Under the pieces are notes generated by a model. That model saw only the letters and a program-made list of their open reading frames with translations. It ran no database searches and was not told where the DNA came from. DNA of 15,967 nt from Syntrophobacterales bacterium (GTDB lineage: Bacteria > Desulfobacterota > Syntrophobacteria > BM002), in contig JAUVTM010000012.1 in assembly GCA_030601545.1 (NCBI GenBank), positions 1 through 15,967 of the forward strand, read 5' to 3'. Below, in pieces: positions 1-5,745 of this stretch. The first letter of the stretch is position 1, and each line of letters starts with the position of its first letter. Both the position numbers and the translations under genes were made by a program.

Positions 1-2
1 CC

Positions 3-1493
3 TTATGCGTTCGATGGCTTAACTCGCCAGCGCGTGCCATCAGGTTTATCTTCCACACTGATGGACATCGCCGACAGTTGATCCCGTATCTCATCTGCAC
101 GAGCCCAGTTTTTCTCCTTACGAGCCTGGGCTCTGTCAGCGATCAGTCTCTCAACCTCTTCCTCGCCGACACCCAGGGCTGCCAGCGACAGCCGTCGATG
201 CTCCCGGAAGAAATCTTCAGGGGACTGCTGCAAAAATCCCAGGACTGCCGCGCACTCACGCAACCGGTAAACCCCCTGGGCAAGCAATTCTTTCTCTTCC
301 GGCTTGGGCTTTGCCCTCAGACCATCCTGAAACCTGTTGAGAGCCCGACTCAGATCAAACAGGTGCCCCAAAGCTGCCGCGGTGTTGAAATCATCGTCCA
401 TTTCATCCTGAAATCGTTGTGAGAGAGTCTCAATCTTATCCCGCAGGCCATTGAATTCAGTGTCCTCACTCTTTGGTAAGGAACCTTTGCCGGGAAGATC
501 TTCCACCAACTCCTCCACTTGTTCAATAGTATGATACAGCCTTTCAAGACCACGCTCCGCCTCTGCCATACTCTCGGGGGAGAAGTCAACAGGACTCCGG
601 TAATGGCTCGAGAGGATAAACAACCGTAAAACCTCGGGCTGGTGTATCTCGAGCACCTGGCGAATGGTGAAGAAGTTGCCCAGAGACTTGGACATTTTCT
701 CCTGATTTATGTTGACGAAACCATTGTGCACCCAGTACTTGGCGAAGTTGGTCCCGTATGCGGCCTCCGATTGGGCGATCTCGTTTTCATGGTGAGGAAA
801 AATCAGGTCTTTACCACCACCGTGAATATCAAAAGTGCTTCCAAGGTATTTGCTGCTCATAGCCGAGCATTCAATGTGCCAGCCCGGCCTTCCCTCCCCC
901 CACGGGCTGGGCCATGCGGGCTCTCCTGGTTTACTGGCCTTCCATAAGGCAAAATCCATTGGGTTTTTCTTATTCGCCTCCACAGCAACCCTTGCACCGG
1001 CAATCATTTCATCGAGCTTGCGTTTGGAGAGCTTCCCATACCCATGGAATTTCTCCACAGCAAAGTAAACATCACCGTTAACCTGGTAACCGTAGCCCTT
1101 TTCTATTAAGGTCTCAATGAGTTGGATCATTTCTGAGATGAACTGGGTTGCCCGCGGTTCATGAGTCGGCCTGGCCACACCCAATCGATCCATGTCTTCA
1201 TAGAAAGCCTCGATGTAGCGTTCCGCAATGATCTGCGTGTCAGTGCCCTCCTCCTGGGCTCGCTTGATAATTTTGTCGTCAACGTCGGTGAAATTGCGCA
1301 CGCAAACCACATCAAAACCCCGGTATTCGAGATAGCGGTAAATCATATCGAAGACAATGGCTGATCGGGCGTGACCTACGTGACAGAGGTCATATGCGGT
1401 AATCCCGCACACGTACATGTGAACCTTACCAGGTTGCAAAGGTTCAAAAAGCTCTTTCTGGCTCGTCAAGGTGTTGTAAATCCGAATATCCAT
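3..1493 (-). CDS. cysS: Cysteinyl-tRNA synthetase
   Basis: This is a cytoplasmic class I aminoacyl-tRNA synthetase that joins cysteine to tRNA-Cys using ATP. The 496 residues form a full-length enzyme. The HIGH-type motif is HVGH at 38-41. The zinc ligands expected for the family are present: Cys29, Cys209 (in WHIECS), His234 and Glu238 (in HHENE). KMSKS lies at 266-270. The C-terminal helical part (about 300-496) has the usual DDDFNTAAAL anticodon-side motif near 370 and ends in a typical small C-terminal domain. The ATG at 1493 gives the normal family N-terminus (MDIRIYNTLT). No convincing ribosome binding site precedes it; instead a 9-mer repeat array reaches almost to the start codon. The stop TAA is at 5-3, so the gene is complete. 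It follows ispF in the same direction, across a repeat-filled gap. Confidence 0.98.
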   Translation of the reverse strand: MDIRIYNTLTSQKELFEPLQPGKVHMYVCGITAYDLCHVGHARSAIVFDMIYRYLEYRGFDVVCVRNFTDVDDKIIKRAQEEGTDTQIIAERYIEAFYEDMDRLGVARPTHEPRATQFISEMIQLIETLIEKGYGYQVNGDVYFAVEKFHGYGKLSKRKLDEMIAGARVAVEANKKNPMDFALWKASKPGEPAWPSPWGEGRPGWHIECSAMSSKYLGSTFDIHGGGKDLIFPHHENEIAQSEAAYGTNFAKYWVHNGFVNINQEKMSKSLGNFFTIRQVLEIHQPEVLRLFILSSHYRSPVDFSPESMAEAERGLERLYHTIEQVEELVEDLPGKGSLPKSEDTEFNGLRDKIETLSQRFQDEMDDDFNTAAALGHLFDLSRALNRFQDGLRAKPKPEEKELLAQGVYRLRECAAVLGFLQQSPEDFFREHRRLSLAALGVGEEEVERLIADRAQARKEKNWARADEIRDQLSAMSISVEDKPDGTRWRVKPSNA

Positions 1494-1501
1494 ACTTTGA
1501 A

Positions 1502-1534
1502 TCCGTTCAAATCGTAGAAATCGTTAATTCGTTG
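1502..1534. repeat. 9-mer array, locus A
   Basis: A short, partly decayed array of 9-base units of TCGTNNAAA type (CCGTTCAAA, TCGTAGAAA, then two shortened TCGTT units). It lies directly upstream of the cysS start codon and runs without a gap into the 8-mer array at 1535. The same unit type occurs at 2273-2317 and 14470-14532. Confidence 0.7.
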
Positions 1535-1566
1535 ATTAGGAAATTAGAGAATTAGAAAATTAGTTG
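1535..1566. repeat. 8-mer ATTAGNNN array, locus A
   Basis: Four perfectly phased 8-base units: ATTAGGAA, ATTAGAGA, ATTAGAAA, ATTAGTTG. The first five bases are fixed and the last three vary. Arrays of the same type lie at 2217-2272 and 14539-14594. Confidence 0.85.
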
Positions 1567-1575
1567 AAATCGCAA

Positions 1576-1625
1576 GATCGCTGCTGCCCTTCGACAAGCT
1601 CAGGACGGAGAAGCCGCTCCCACAG
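1576..1625 (-). repeat. REP-like palindrome split by a 24-nt insert, locus A
   Basis: The two ends match the REP-like palindromes at 2319-2345 and 14630-14657. The left half GATCGCTGCTG is at 1576-1586 and the right half AAGCCGCTCCCACAG at 1611-1625. On the minus strand the right half begins TGTGGGAGCGGCTT, with the GGGAG head typical of REP elements. Between the halves, where the other copies have a three-base loop, sits a 24-base segment (1587-1610, beginning CCCTTCGACAAGCTC). From memory, very similar segments are common as dispersed repeats in environmental bacteria; this was not searched. Confidence 0.65.
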
Positions 1626-1654
1626 TAGAATCTCTGCTTTCTGCTTTTTTTAAA

Positions 1655-1689
1655 ATCCGCAATCTGCAATCCAAAATCTACAATCTGCC
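1655..1689. repeat. Heptamer ATCYRMA array, locus A
   Basis: Five phased 7-base units: ATCCGCA, ATCTGCA, ATCCAAA, ATCTACA, ATCTGCC. The array overlaps the 3' end of ispF, and the ispF stop codon (1680-1678) lies inside the fourth unit. Confidence 0.8.
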
Positions 1690-2178
1690 TTTATTCTCCC
1701 TTTCTCTTTCCTTGAGAGCAGCTACGGCGTAGGCGGCAATTCCCTCGCCTCTGCCGGCAAAGCCCATACCTTCTGTGGTCGTGGCCTTTACGCTCACCTG
1801 CCCAGGGTCTACCTCCAGGGCATCAGCGATGGTGGCAATCATTGACTGAATGTGTGGGGACAGCTTCGGGGCTTGAGCCACCACAGTACTGTCCATGTTT
1901 TGTAGTTCAAAGCCGGCATTTCGGACCATGCCTCCAACACGTTTCAGCAGTTTGATGCTGGAGACTCCCTCCAGTTCAGGATCAGTATCCGGGAAATGGT
2001 GCCCCAAATCCCCCAATCCGGCAGCACCGAGCAGCGCGTCGCAGGCAGCATGGAGCAAAACATCAGCATCAGAGTGGCCTTGTAAACCGCGGTCGTACGG
2101 AATAGCCACACCTCCAAGAATCAAAGGCCTCCCTGGCACCAATCGATGTGCATCGTATCCGAATCCTACTCGAATCAT
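1678..2178 (-). CDS. ispF: 2-C-methyl-D-erythritol 2,4-cyclodiphosphate synthase
   Basis: This MEP-pathway enzyme turns 4-diphosphocytidyl-methylerythritol 2-phosphate into the cyclic diphosphate with release of CMP. It works as a trimer with a divalent metal between subunits. The 166 residues are close to the family length of about 160. The metal ligands are visible: Asp9 and His11 in GYDAHR, and His43 in HSDADVLLHA. The conserved DLGHHFPDTDP stretch (57-67) and the C-terminal KATTTEGMGF-GRGEGIAAYAV block are intact. ATG 2178 gives the standard N-terminus; the site before it (GGAACC) is weak. The last three residues (G-R-L) and the TAG stop are encoded within a heptamer array, so the C-terminal tail beyond about residue 158 may be repeat-derived. 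It lies downstream of ispD, its pathway partner, across a 330-nt repeat-filled gap. Confidence 0.97.
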   Translation of the reverse strand: MIRVGFGYDAHRLVPGRPLILGGVAIPYDRGLQGHSDADVLLHAACDALLGAAGLGDLGHHFPDTDPELEGVSSIKLLKRVGGMVRNAGFELQNMDSTVVAQAPKLSPHIQSMIATIADALEVDPGQVSVKATTTEGMGFAGRGEGIAAYAVAALKERERENKGRL

Positions 2179-2216
2179 ATTCTGGGTTCCAGGTTCGAAG
2201 ATAAGTCAATTGGTTG

Positions 2217-2272
2217 ATTAGGTTATTAGTCGATTCGTCAATTAGAGAATTAGAAAATTAGTTGATTAGTTA
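2217..2272. repeat. 8-mer ATTAGNNN array, locus B
   Basis: Seven phased 8-base units: ATTAGGTT, ATTAGTCG, ATTCGTCA, ATTAGAGA, ATTAGAAA, ATTAGTTG, ATTAGTTA. It lies about 40 nt upstream of the ispF start and passes directly into a 9-mer array. Confidence 0.9.
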
Positions 2273-2317
2273 AATCGTTCAAATCGTAAAAGTCGTAGAA
2301 ATCGTAGAAGTTGTTCG
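2273..2317. repeat. 9-mer AATCGTNNA array, locus B
   Basis: Five phased 9-base units: AATCGTTCA, AATCGTAAA, AGTCGTAGA, AATCGTAGA, AGTTGTTCG. This is the same unit as at 14470-14532, written in a shifted register. It ends exactly where the REP-like palindrome begins. Confidence 0.85.
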
Positions 2318-2318
2318 A

Positions 2319-2345
2319 ATCGCGGCTAAAAGCCGCTCCCACAGG
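2319..2345 (-). repeat. REP-like palindrome, locus B
   Basis: GCGGCT (2322-2327) and AGCCGC (2331-2336) form a perfect 6-bp stem with a three-base loop. On the minus strand the stem is preceded by TGTGGGAG, a GGGAG head before an imperfect palindrome as in pseudomonad REP elements. From the right half (2331) to about 2382 the sequence aligns with 1612-1663 at locus A with only a few differences, so the two are copies of one cassette. Confidence 0.8.
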
Positions 2346-2383
2346 AGAATCTCTGTTTTCTACTTTTTTTTGAAATCCGCAAT

Positions 2384-2439
2384 TCTGTCCTCTGTCCTCT
2401 GTCGTCTGCCTTCTGTCTTCTGATCTCTGTTTTCTGCTT
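2384..2439. repeat. Heptamer TCTGNNN array, locus B
   Basis: Eight phased 7-base units: TCTGTCC, TCTGTCC, TCTGTCG, TCTGCCT, TCTGTCT, TCTGATC, TCTGTTT, TCTGCTT. The TCTG part is invariant and the last three bases vary. It is flanked on both sides by copies of a T-rich tract followed by GAAATCCGCAAT. Confidence 0.9.
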
Positions 2440-2447
2440 TTTTTGAA

Positions 2448-2475
2448 ATCCGCAATCCGAAATCCGAAATCCGAA
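2448..2475. repeat. Heptamer ATCCGAA array, locus B
   Basis: Four phased 7-base units: ATCCGCA followed by three exact ATCCGAA. It lies just downstream of the ispD stop codon and is related to the five-unit array at 1655-1689. Confidence 0.85.
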
Positions 2476-2508
2476 ATATCACGCTGCCTTCTGCCTGCTC
2501 CACATTGC

Positions 2509-3207
2509 TTAACCTGTCCCCTGTTCTCTCTTTGCTAGAAGGGCCGCAGCTATAATAAGGTCTGTTGGCGTAGTGACCTTGATATTCTCGGGAGATCCCG
2601 GGACCAAATGCACCGAAACTCCCAGACTTTCCACCAGGGCAGCATCGTCAGTAACCAACATCTTATCCCGGGAAGCCTTCTCGTACGCTAACCGCAAAAG
2701 GCTGGCTTGAAAAGCCTGGGGCGTCTGCGCCAACCAGATGGTTTCGCGTTCCAAGGTCTCAGCCACCACTCCTTCTTTTGCCCTTTTCACGGTGTCACGT
2801 GCGGGTATGGCTGCTAGTGCGGCACCATGGTGATTGGCGGCCTCCAACACTGCCGCCAGTAGATCGACGCTTACGAGCGGCCGCACACCGTCATGAACTA
2901 CAACCAGTTCGCAATCACCTGGGACTGCCTCGAGCCCACGGGCCACGCTATCTTGACGTTCCGAACCACCGTCCACCACCCCGAGCAACTTACGACAAGG
3001 ATAGGGCCCGAGAACGTTCTCCTTCAGGGCTTGGCGCTGTTGAGGGGCCACCACCAGCACCACCCCGTCAACCTCAGGGCTCTTATCAAACACTCCTAGT
3101 GTGTGGGCGAGAATAGGAATTCCTTGCAGGTGCAGAAACTGCTTTTCAGCAGCTCCACCCATGCGCCGTCCCTCACCAGCGGCTGGAATTATGGCAACAA
3201 CACGCAT
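2509..3207 (-). CDS. ispD: 2-C-methyl-D-erythritol 4-phosphate cytidylyltransferase
   Basis: This enzyme transfers CMP from CTP to methylerythritol 4-phosphate in the MEP isoprenoid pathway. From the ATG at 3207 the protein has 232 residues, normal for a stand-alone IspD; it is not the IspDF fusion found in some lineages. The nucleotide-binding start is clear: AIIPAAGEGRRMGG followed by EKQF. The conserved VVVHDGVRPLV, PARDTVKRA, LAQTPQAF and VTDDAALVE blocks follow in order, then the usual SPENIKVTTPTDL near the end. An in-frame TTG six codons upstream (3225) is possible, but the ATG gives the standard N-terminus (MRVVAIIPAAG). Neither start has a strong ribosome binding site. The gene lies 67 nt downstream of the RNase P RNA 3' end. 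Confidence 0.96.
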   Translation of the reverse strand: MRVVAIIPAAGEGRRMGGAAEKQFLHLQGIPILAHTLGVFDKSPEVDGVVLVVAPQQRQALKENVLGPYPCRKLLGVVDGGSERQDSVARGLEAVPGDCELVVVHDGVRPLVSVDLLAAVLEAANHHGAALAAIPARDTVKRAKEGVVAETLERETIWLAQTPQAFQASLLRLAYEKASRDKMLVTDDAALVESLGVSVHLVPGSPENIKVTTPTDLIIAAALLAKREQGTG

Positions 3208-3266
3208 AACTGTTCTACGCTTCAAAAATGGGGATGGGTTTAAAGGGGCATGAGGATTCTGTAGAC

Positions 3267-3274
3267 AAAAAAAA
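3267..3274 (-). terminator. Possible rnpB terminator U-tract
   Basis: Eight consecutive T on the minus strand directly follow the 3' strand of RNase P helix P1. Since P1 has 16 bp, P1 plus this tract could end transcription, but the two P1 strands are about 400 nt apart and no local hairpin is evident. Confidence 0.4.
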
Positions 3275-3680
3275 GAGAATAGAGCAGGTCATAAGCCGAG
3301 TTCTGTTTCCTTCGGGGATCGCTCCCCAATGGACAATGATCATTCATCTAGGACCACGATTACTCGCAGCCTCAAGCGACCTACCCGAGAGCTTGGGCGG
3401 GCCACCCTCAACGCTCTCCTATTTGGTCTTGCTCCAGGTGGGGTTTGCCGAGCCTCCGATGTCACCATCGGAGCTGGTGAGCTCTTACCTCACCGTTTCA
3501 CCCTTACCTCGGGAAACAAACGGTCCCCGAGGCGGTCTGCTTTCTGTGGCACTTTCCTTCCCATCACCGGGACTGGGCGTTACCCAGCACCTTGCCCTAT
3601 GGAGCTCGGACTTTCCTCTCCCCCGGCCGCCGAAAAACGGCAGGCACGGAGCAGCGATCATTTGACCTACTCTATTCTCA
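3275..3680 (-). ncRNA. rnpB: RNase P RNA, bacterial type A
   Basis: This is the catalytic RNA that matures the 5' ends of tRNAs together with the RnpA protein. On the minus strand the conserved elements occur in order. First comes GAGGAAAGTCCGAGCTCC (3619-3602), then GGTGCTGGGTAACGCCCAG, then GGCAAACCCCACC-TGGAGCAAGACCAAATAGG (about 3450-3419), and finally AGAACTCGGCTTAT near the 3' end (about 3306-3293). Helix P1 fixes the ends: 3679-3664 pairs with 3290-3275 over 16 bp with one G-U pair. The length of about 405 nt fits type A. The 5' strand of P1 begins inside the rnhA stop codon, and no clear promoter is visible just upstream within rnhA. The RNA may therefore be cut from a shared transcript or use a cryptic promoter. 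The T8 tract after P1 could mark the 3' end. Confidence 0.95.
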
Positions 3681-4334
3681 CCGCGCCAAGCGATATGTCT
3701 CTCTATCTCCCCCCTGCAGGCCACGATCTATGGCCTCATTCGCCAACCGATCAGCCTGCTGGTTCAGTTCACGGCCTACATGAAAAATAGCATAATCATC
3801 AAACTGCTGCAATCTTGTTACGGCCTGGTCAAACAATGACCGCAATCGAGGATTGCGTACCCTATACTCTCCGCTTAGCTGTTTAACCACTAGTTCAGAG
3901 TCCAAAAATATCTCAATCTGCTTGACATCCAGGTCTGCCGCAGCCTCCAGTCCCCGTACAAGGGCCCGGTATTCTGCTTCGTTATTAGTGCCATTGTCGA
4001 GATAGCGACTTAGTTCAAAAAACTGTTCACCCTTCTCATCCAGAAGGACCACTCCTGCTCCGGAGGGACCCGGATTGCCCCTTGAAGCTCCATCGCAGTA
4101 AAGAGAAACACTCATCATTCGCGTACCAGGCCCCCCTTCCTGGCTATCAGCCGCAGAGTCAGCCCATTCTTCACAGCAACGTAGGTGTTCAGCGACAGCC
4201 TGGAAGAGGCTCCGCACATCTTTCCTGGTAAGATCGGGAAATTCGGCTCGGAGTAGCTCAGTGGGCAAACGTTCACCCAGCAACTCGAGAATCCGAATGA
4301 GCCGCTGACGATCAAATGCGCTTCTTGAACCCAT
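3678..4334 (-). CDS. RNase H-like protein with N-terminal extension
   Basis: The C-terminal part (about residues 74-205) is a short bacterial/archaeal type RNase HI domain, expected to cut the RNA strand of RNA-DNA hybrids. The four acidic catalytic positions are visible: Asp81 in YCDGASRGNPG, Glu119 in NNEAEYRAL, Asp145 in LDSELVVKQL and Asp195 in ELNQQADRLANEA. The preceding ~70 residues (RQRLIRILELLGERL, TRKDVRSLFQAVAEHL) look helical and I do not recognise them. The start at 4334 shares one base with the stop of the upstream zinc-ribbon gene (TAATG), which suggests translational coupling. An internal ATG-ATG at 4118 would give just the RNase H domain. The stop TGA overlaps the 5' end of RNase P RNA. 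I leave the symbol blank because several RNase H-like paralogues share these motifs; rnhA is plausible. Confidence 0.9.
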   Translation of the reverse strand: MGSRSAFDRQRLIRILELLGERLPTELLRAEFPDLTRKDVRSLFQAVAEHLRCCEEWADSAADSQEGGPGTRMMSVSLYCDGASRGNPGPSGAGVVLLDEKGEQFFELSRYLDNGTNNEAEYRALVRGLEAAADLDVKQIEIFLDSELVVKQLSGEYRVRNPRLRSLFDQAVTRLQQFDDYAIFHVGRELNQQADRLANEAIDRGLQGGDRETYRLAR

Positions 4335-5083
4335 TAACCCGAATCTCCACCAGCCCGGGACGACTGCTTATATGCCTCGTGACCTGTCCAATAAATAATC
4401 CGCAGGCAATTGGGACAGTTCATCATCTTTTCGTTTTTTTGCAAATCGATAAAGGTCTGCGGGGGCAAGTTCATGTGGCAAACCCCACAGGTGCCGCTGT
4501 TCACCGGAGCCAGCGCCACACCAGCTCTTTTATCTCGTAGAAATTGGTACTTTTTCAGCAAATCTGAGGGAATTCTGGGTTTGAGCTGCTCCTTTTGTTC
4601 TTCAAGACTCACAATCAGCGAATCTGCCTCCTTCGCCTCCTTTTCAAGCTGGACACCCTCCTCTTCCAGTTTCTTGCTGGCCTCGGCCACCAACAGCTTG
4701 TGCTCCCGGATCTGCCTATCCAGATCATCGGCGCTCTCCATCTGCTCGATGATCTGGTCTTCACGCCCTCGAACAAGCTCTTCAATGTCTTCGATCTCTT
4801 TCAAGGTGGCCTGATACTCCTTGTTGGTCTTGACCTCCAAAAGCTTCTGCTTGCTTTTGGTTTTTCGCCCTTCTAGATCCTCTACCTCTCGCTCCACATC
4901 CCGCCGTAATTTCTTCCCAGACTCCAGTATCATCTTTATGTCTTCCAGCCTCGCCTCAGCCTTCTTTTCTTTCTCTTTCAGCGCGGCGATCTCCTTGGGA
5001 GCGCGAGCTTTCTGCTCCGCAAGAATCTTGACCTTTCTTTCAATTTCCTGAAGCTCAATAAGCAATTGTAACGTCTCTTGCAA
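4334..5083 (-). CDS. Coiled-coil C4 zinc-ribbon protein (COG1579 type)
   Basis: The protein has 249 residues from the TTG start. Residues 1-180 are a long charged coiled coil that includes KTNKEYQATLKEIEDIEEL. The C-terminus holds a zinc ribbon with Cys199-x2-Cys202 and Cys223-x2-Cys226. This layout is that of the zf-RING_7/COG1579 family. Helicobacter HP0958 and chlamydial CT398, both linked to the sigma-54 factor and to flagellar or secretion proteins, belong to it; the role here is unknown. The TTG start at 5083 is chosen because GGAGGA lies five bases before it. The longer in-frame reading from ATG 5149 adds 22 residues that look unconserved and has no such site. The stop overlaps the RNase H-like start by one base. 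Confidence 0.9.
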   Translation of the reverse strand: MQETLQLLIELQEIERKVKILAEQKARAPKEIAALKEKEKKAEARLEDIKMILESGKKLRRDVEREVEDLEGRKTKSKQKLLEVKTNKEYQATLKEIEDIEELVRGREDQIIEQMESADDLDRQIREHKLLVAEASKKLEEEGVQLEKEAKEADSLIVSLEEQKEQLKPRIPSDLLKKYQFLRDKRAGVALAPVNSGTCGVCHMNLPPQTFIDLQKNEKMMNCPNCLRIIYWTGHEAYKQSSRAGGDSG

Positions 5084-5094
5084 GGTATTCCTCC
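5081..5094 (-). promoter_or_regulatory. Ribosome binding site deciding a TTG start
   Basis: On the minus strand GGAGGA (5094-5089), a five-base spacer and TTG (5083-5081). This is the best Shine-Dalgarno match near any start in the lower half of the window. It places the zinc-ribbon start at TTG rather than at the upstream ATG at 5149. Confidence 0.8.
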
Positions 5095-5420
5095 GGATCG
5101 TTTTTATTGAAGTTATACAGCTTTCGCGATTGCTGATTGTGGGGTTCAAGTTTTAGATTGAAGCAAGTCCGAGCGTGCAGTTCATAAAATTCCACAATCC
5201 GCAGTCTGAAGATGTGGCACAACCATCGGATTGGCTCCCAACCTTGGCACAAAAAAAAGGGTGCAGCCTGTGTGGCGCACCCTTTTTTCCGAGTCTCTCG
5301 GAATTTCGGCCTTAGGTTGCGAGACCGATCCCTGTTCCCCGCCGAGAAGCCATATCTTCCTCTCAACGGGTCGAGAAAATTCACGCTCTGGTTTCACTCC
5401 AATCTTCATAATGAAGTAAC
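5084..5420. other. Gap between tRNA-Met and the zinc-ribbon gene
   Basis: No gene is supported. The gap holds the tRNA trailer (5420-5289), the hairpin terminator at 5251-5288 and about 165 nt of leader for the zinc-ribbon gene. That leader has a possible -10 (TATAAC near 5117) without a good -35. A few degenerate heptamer remnants (such as ATCCGCA-GTCTGAA near 5200 and GATTGCT-GATTGTG near 5140) resemble the arrays elsewhere. Confidence 0.5.
5251..5288 (-). terminator. Rho-independent terminator, potentially bidirectional
   Basis: GGGTGC (5259-5264) pairs with GCACCC (5277-5282), extended by GCC/GGC across a bulged A, with loop TGTGT. A8 flanks the left side and T6 the right, so the hairpin is followed by a T tract on either strand. 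On the minus strand it ends the tRNA-Met transcript. Confidence 0.9.
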
Positions 5421-5496
5421 TGGTGGGCCCACCTGGATTCGAACCAGGGACCGACCGGTTATGAGCCGGTGGCTCTGCCAACTGAGCTATGGGCCC
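5421..5496 (-). tRNA. tRNA-Met (CAU), elongator type
   Basis: A full 76-nt cloverleaf with an encoded CCA. The acceptor stem is GGGCCCA/TGGGCCC with discriminator A. The D arm contains AGTTGGCA. The anticodon stem is ACCGG/CCGGT around loop CTCATAA, giving anticodon CAT (+ strand 5461-5463). The T arm is CCTGG-TTCGAAT-CCAGG. A paired first base (G1-C72) and the lack of three G-C pairs at the base of the anticodon stem argue against initiator tRNA. A CAU anticodon could also belong to tRNA-Ile2 with lysidine at C34; sequence alone does not fully separate the two, but Met is favoured. It has its own promoter and terminator. Confidence 0.93.
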
Positions 5497-5509
5497 TTTG
5501 CCTCCACCT

Positions 5510-5695
5510 CTAGCCCGGATATTTCATGAATCACTTGCTGCGACCACGGATATGGCCGTCCTTCCTGGCGTCCTCGGGTCTCGGTACCTGCGACGTACCG
5601 TTCAGGTACGCCTCGGGACCAACACCCTGCGGTGGCCCGGTGGCACGCCCATCTTCGTGATCTCGCGACACCAATTCATGAAATATCCGGGCTAG
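5510..5695. mobile_element. 186-bp inverted-repeat element (MITE-like)
   Basis: The two ends are perfect 22-bp inverted repeats: 5510-5531 (beginning CTAGCCCGGATATTTC) and 5674-5695 (its exact complement). The interior is partly palindromic, with CGGTAC/GTACCG and TACCTG/CAGGTA around 5582-5607, and it has no convincing gene. The outermost CTAG on each side is itself palindromic. It could be a 4-bp target duplication around an 18-bp terminal repeat, or simply part of the repeat. Size and structure fit a non-autonomous transposon remnant or MITE. It lies between the tRNA promoter and the tRNA gene, 13 nt before the mature tRNA. The parent transposon is unknown. Confidence 0.75.
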
Positions 5696-5745
5696 GATAA
5701 TGATTTCAATACCATTCAACGATGTTTATCGCCGGGAATTTTGTT

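Noticed and set aside
2509..3207. An IspDF fusion
   Set aside because: ispD and ispF are separate complete genes with their own stops and starts, 330 nt apart.
3228..3790. Two overlapping plus-strand open frames of about 150 codons
   Set aside because: They lie over RNase P RNA, whose conserved elements and P1 helix are clear on the minus strand. The translated products are low-complexity and unlike known proteins.
5084..5149. A longer zinc-ribbon protein starting at ATG 5149
   Set aside because: GGAGGA five bases before the TTG at 5083 fits far better, and the extra 22 residues do not continue the coiled coil.
5182..5410. A small protein encoded in the tRNA-Met trailer
   Set aside because: The frame runs through the hairpin terminator at 5251-5288, has no ribosome binding site and no recognisable motif.
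5421..5496. Initiator tRNA-fMet
   Set aside because: The first acceptor pair is G-C rather than mismatched, and the anticodon stem (ACCGG/CCGGT) lacks the three consecutive G-C pairs of initiators.
5531..5719. A 62-codon minus-strand frame across the inverted-repeat element
   Set aside because: The frame covers the terminal repeat and the palindromic interior, as expected by chance in GC-rich inverted repeats. There is no transposase motif.
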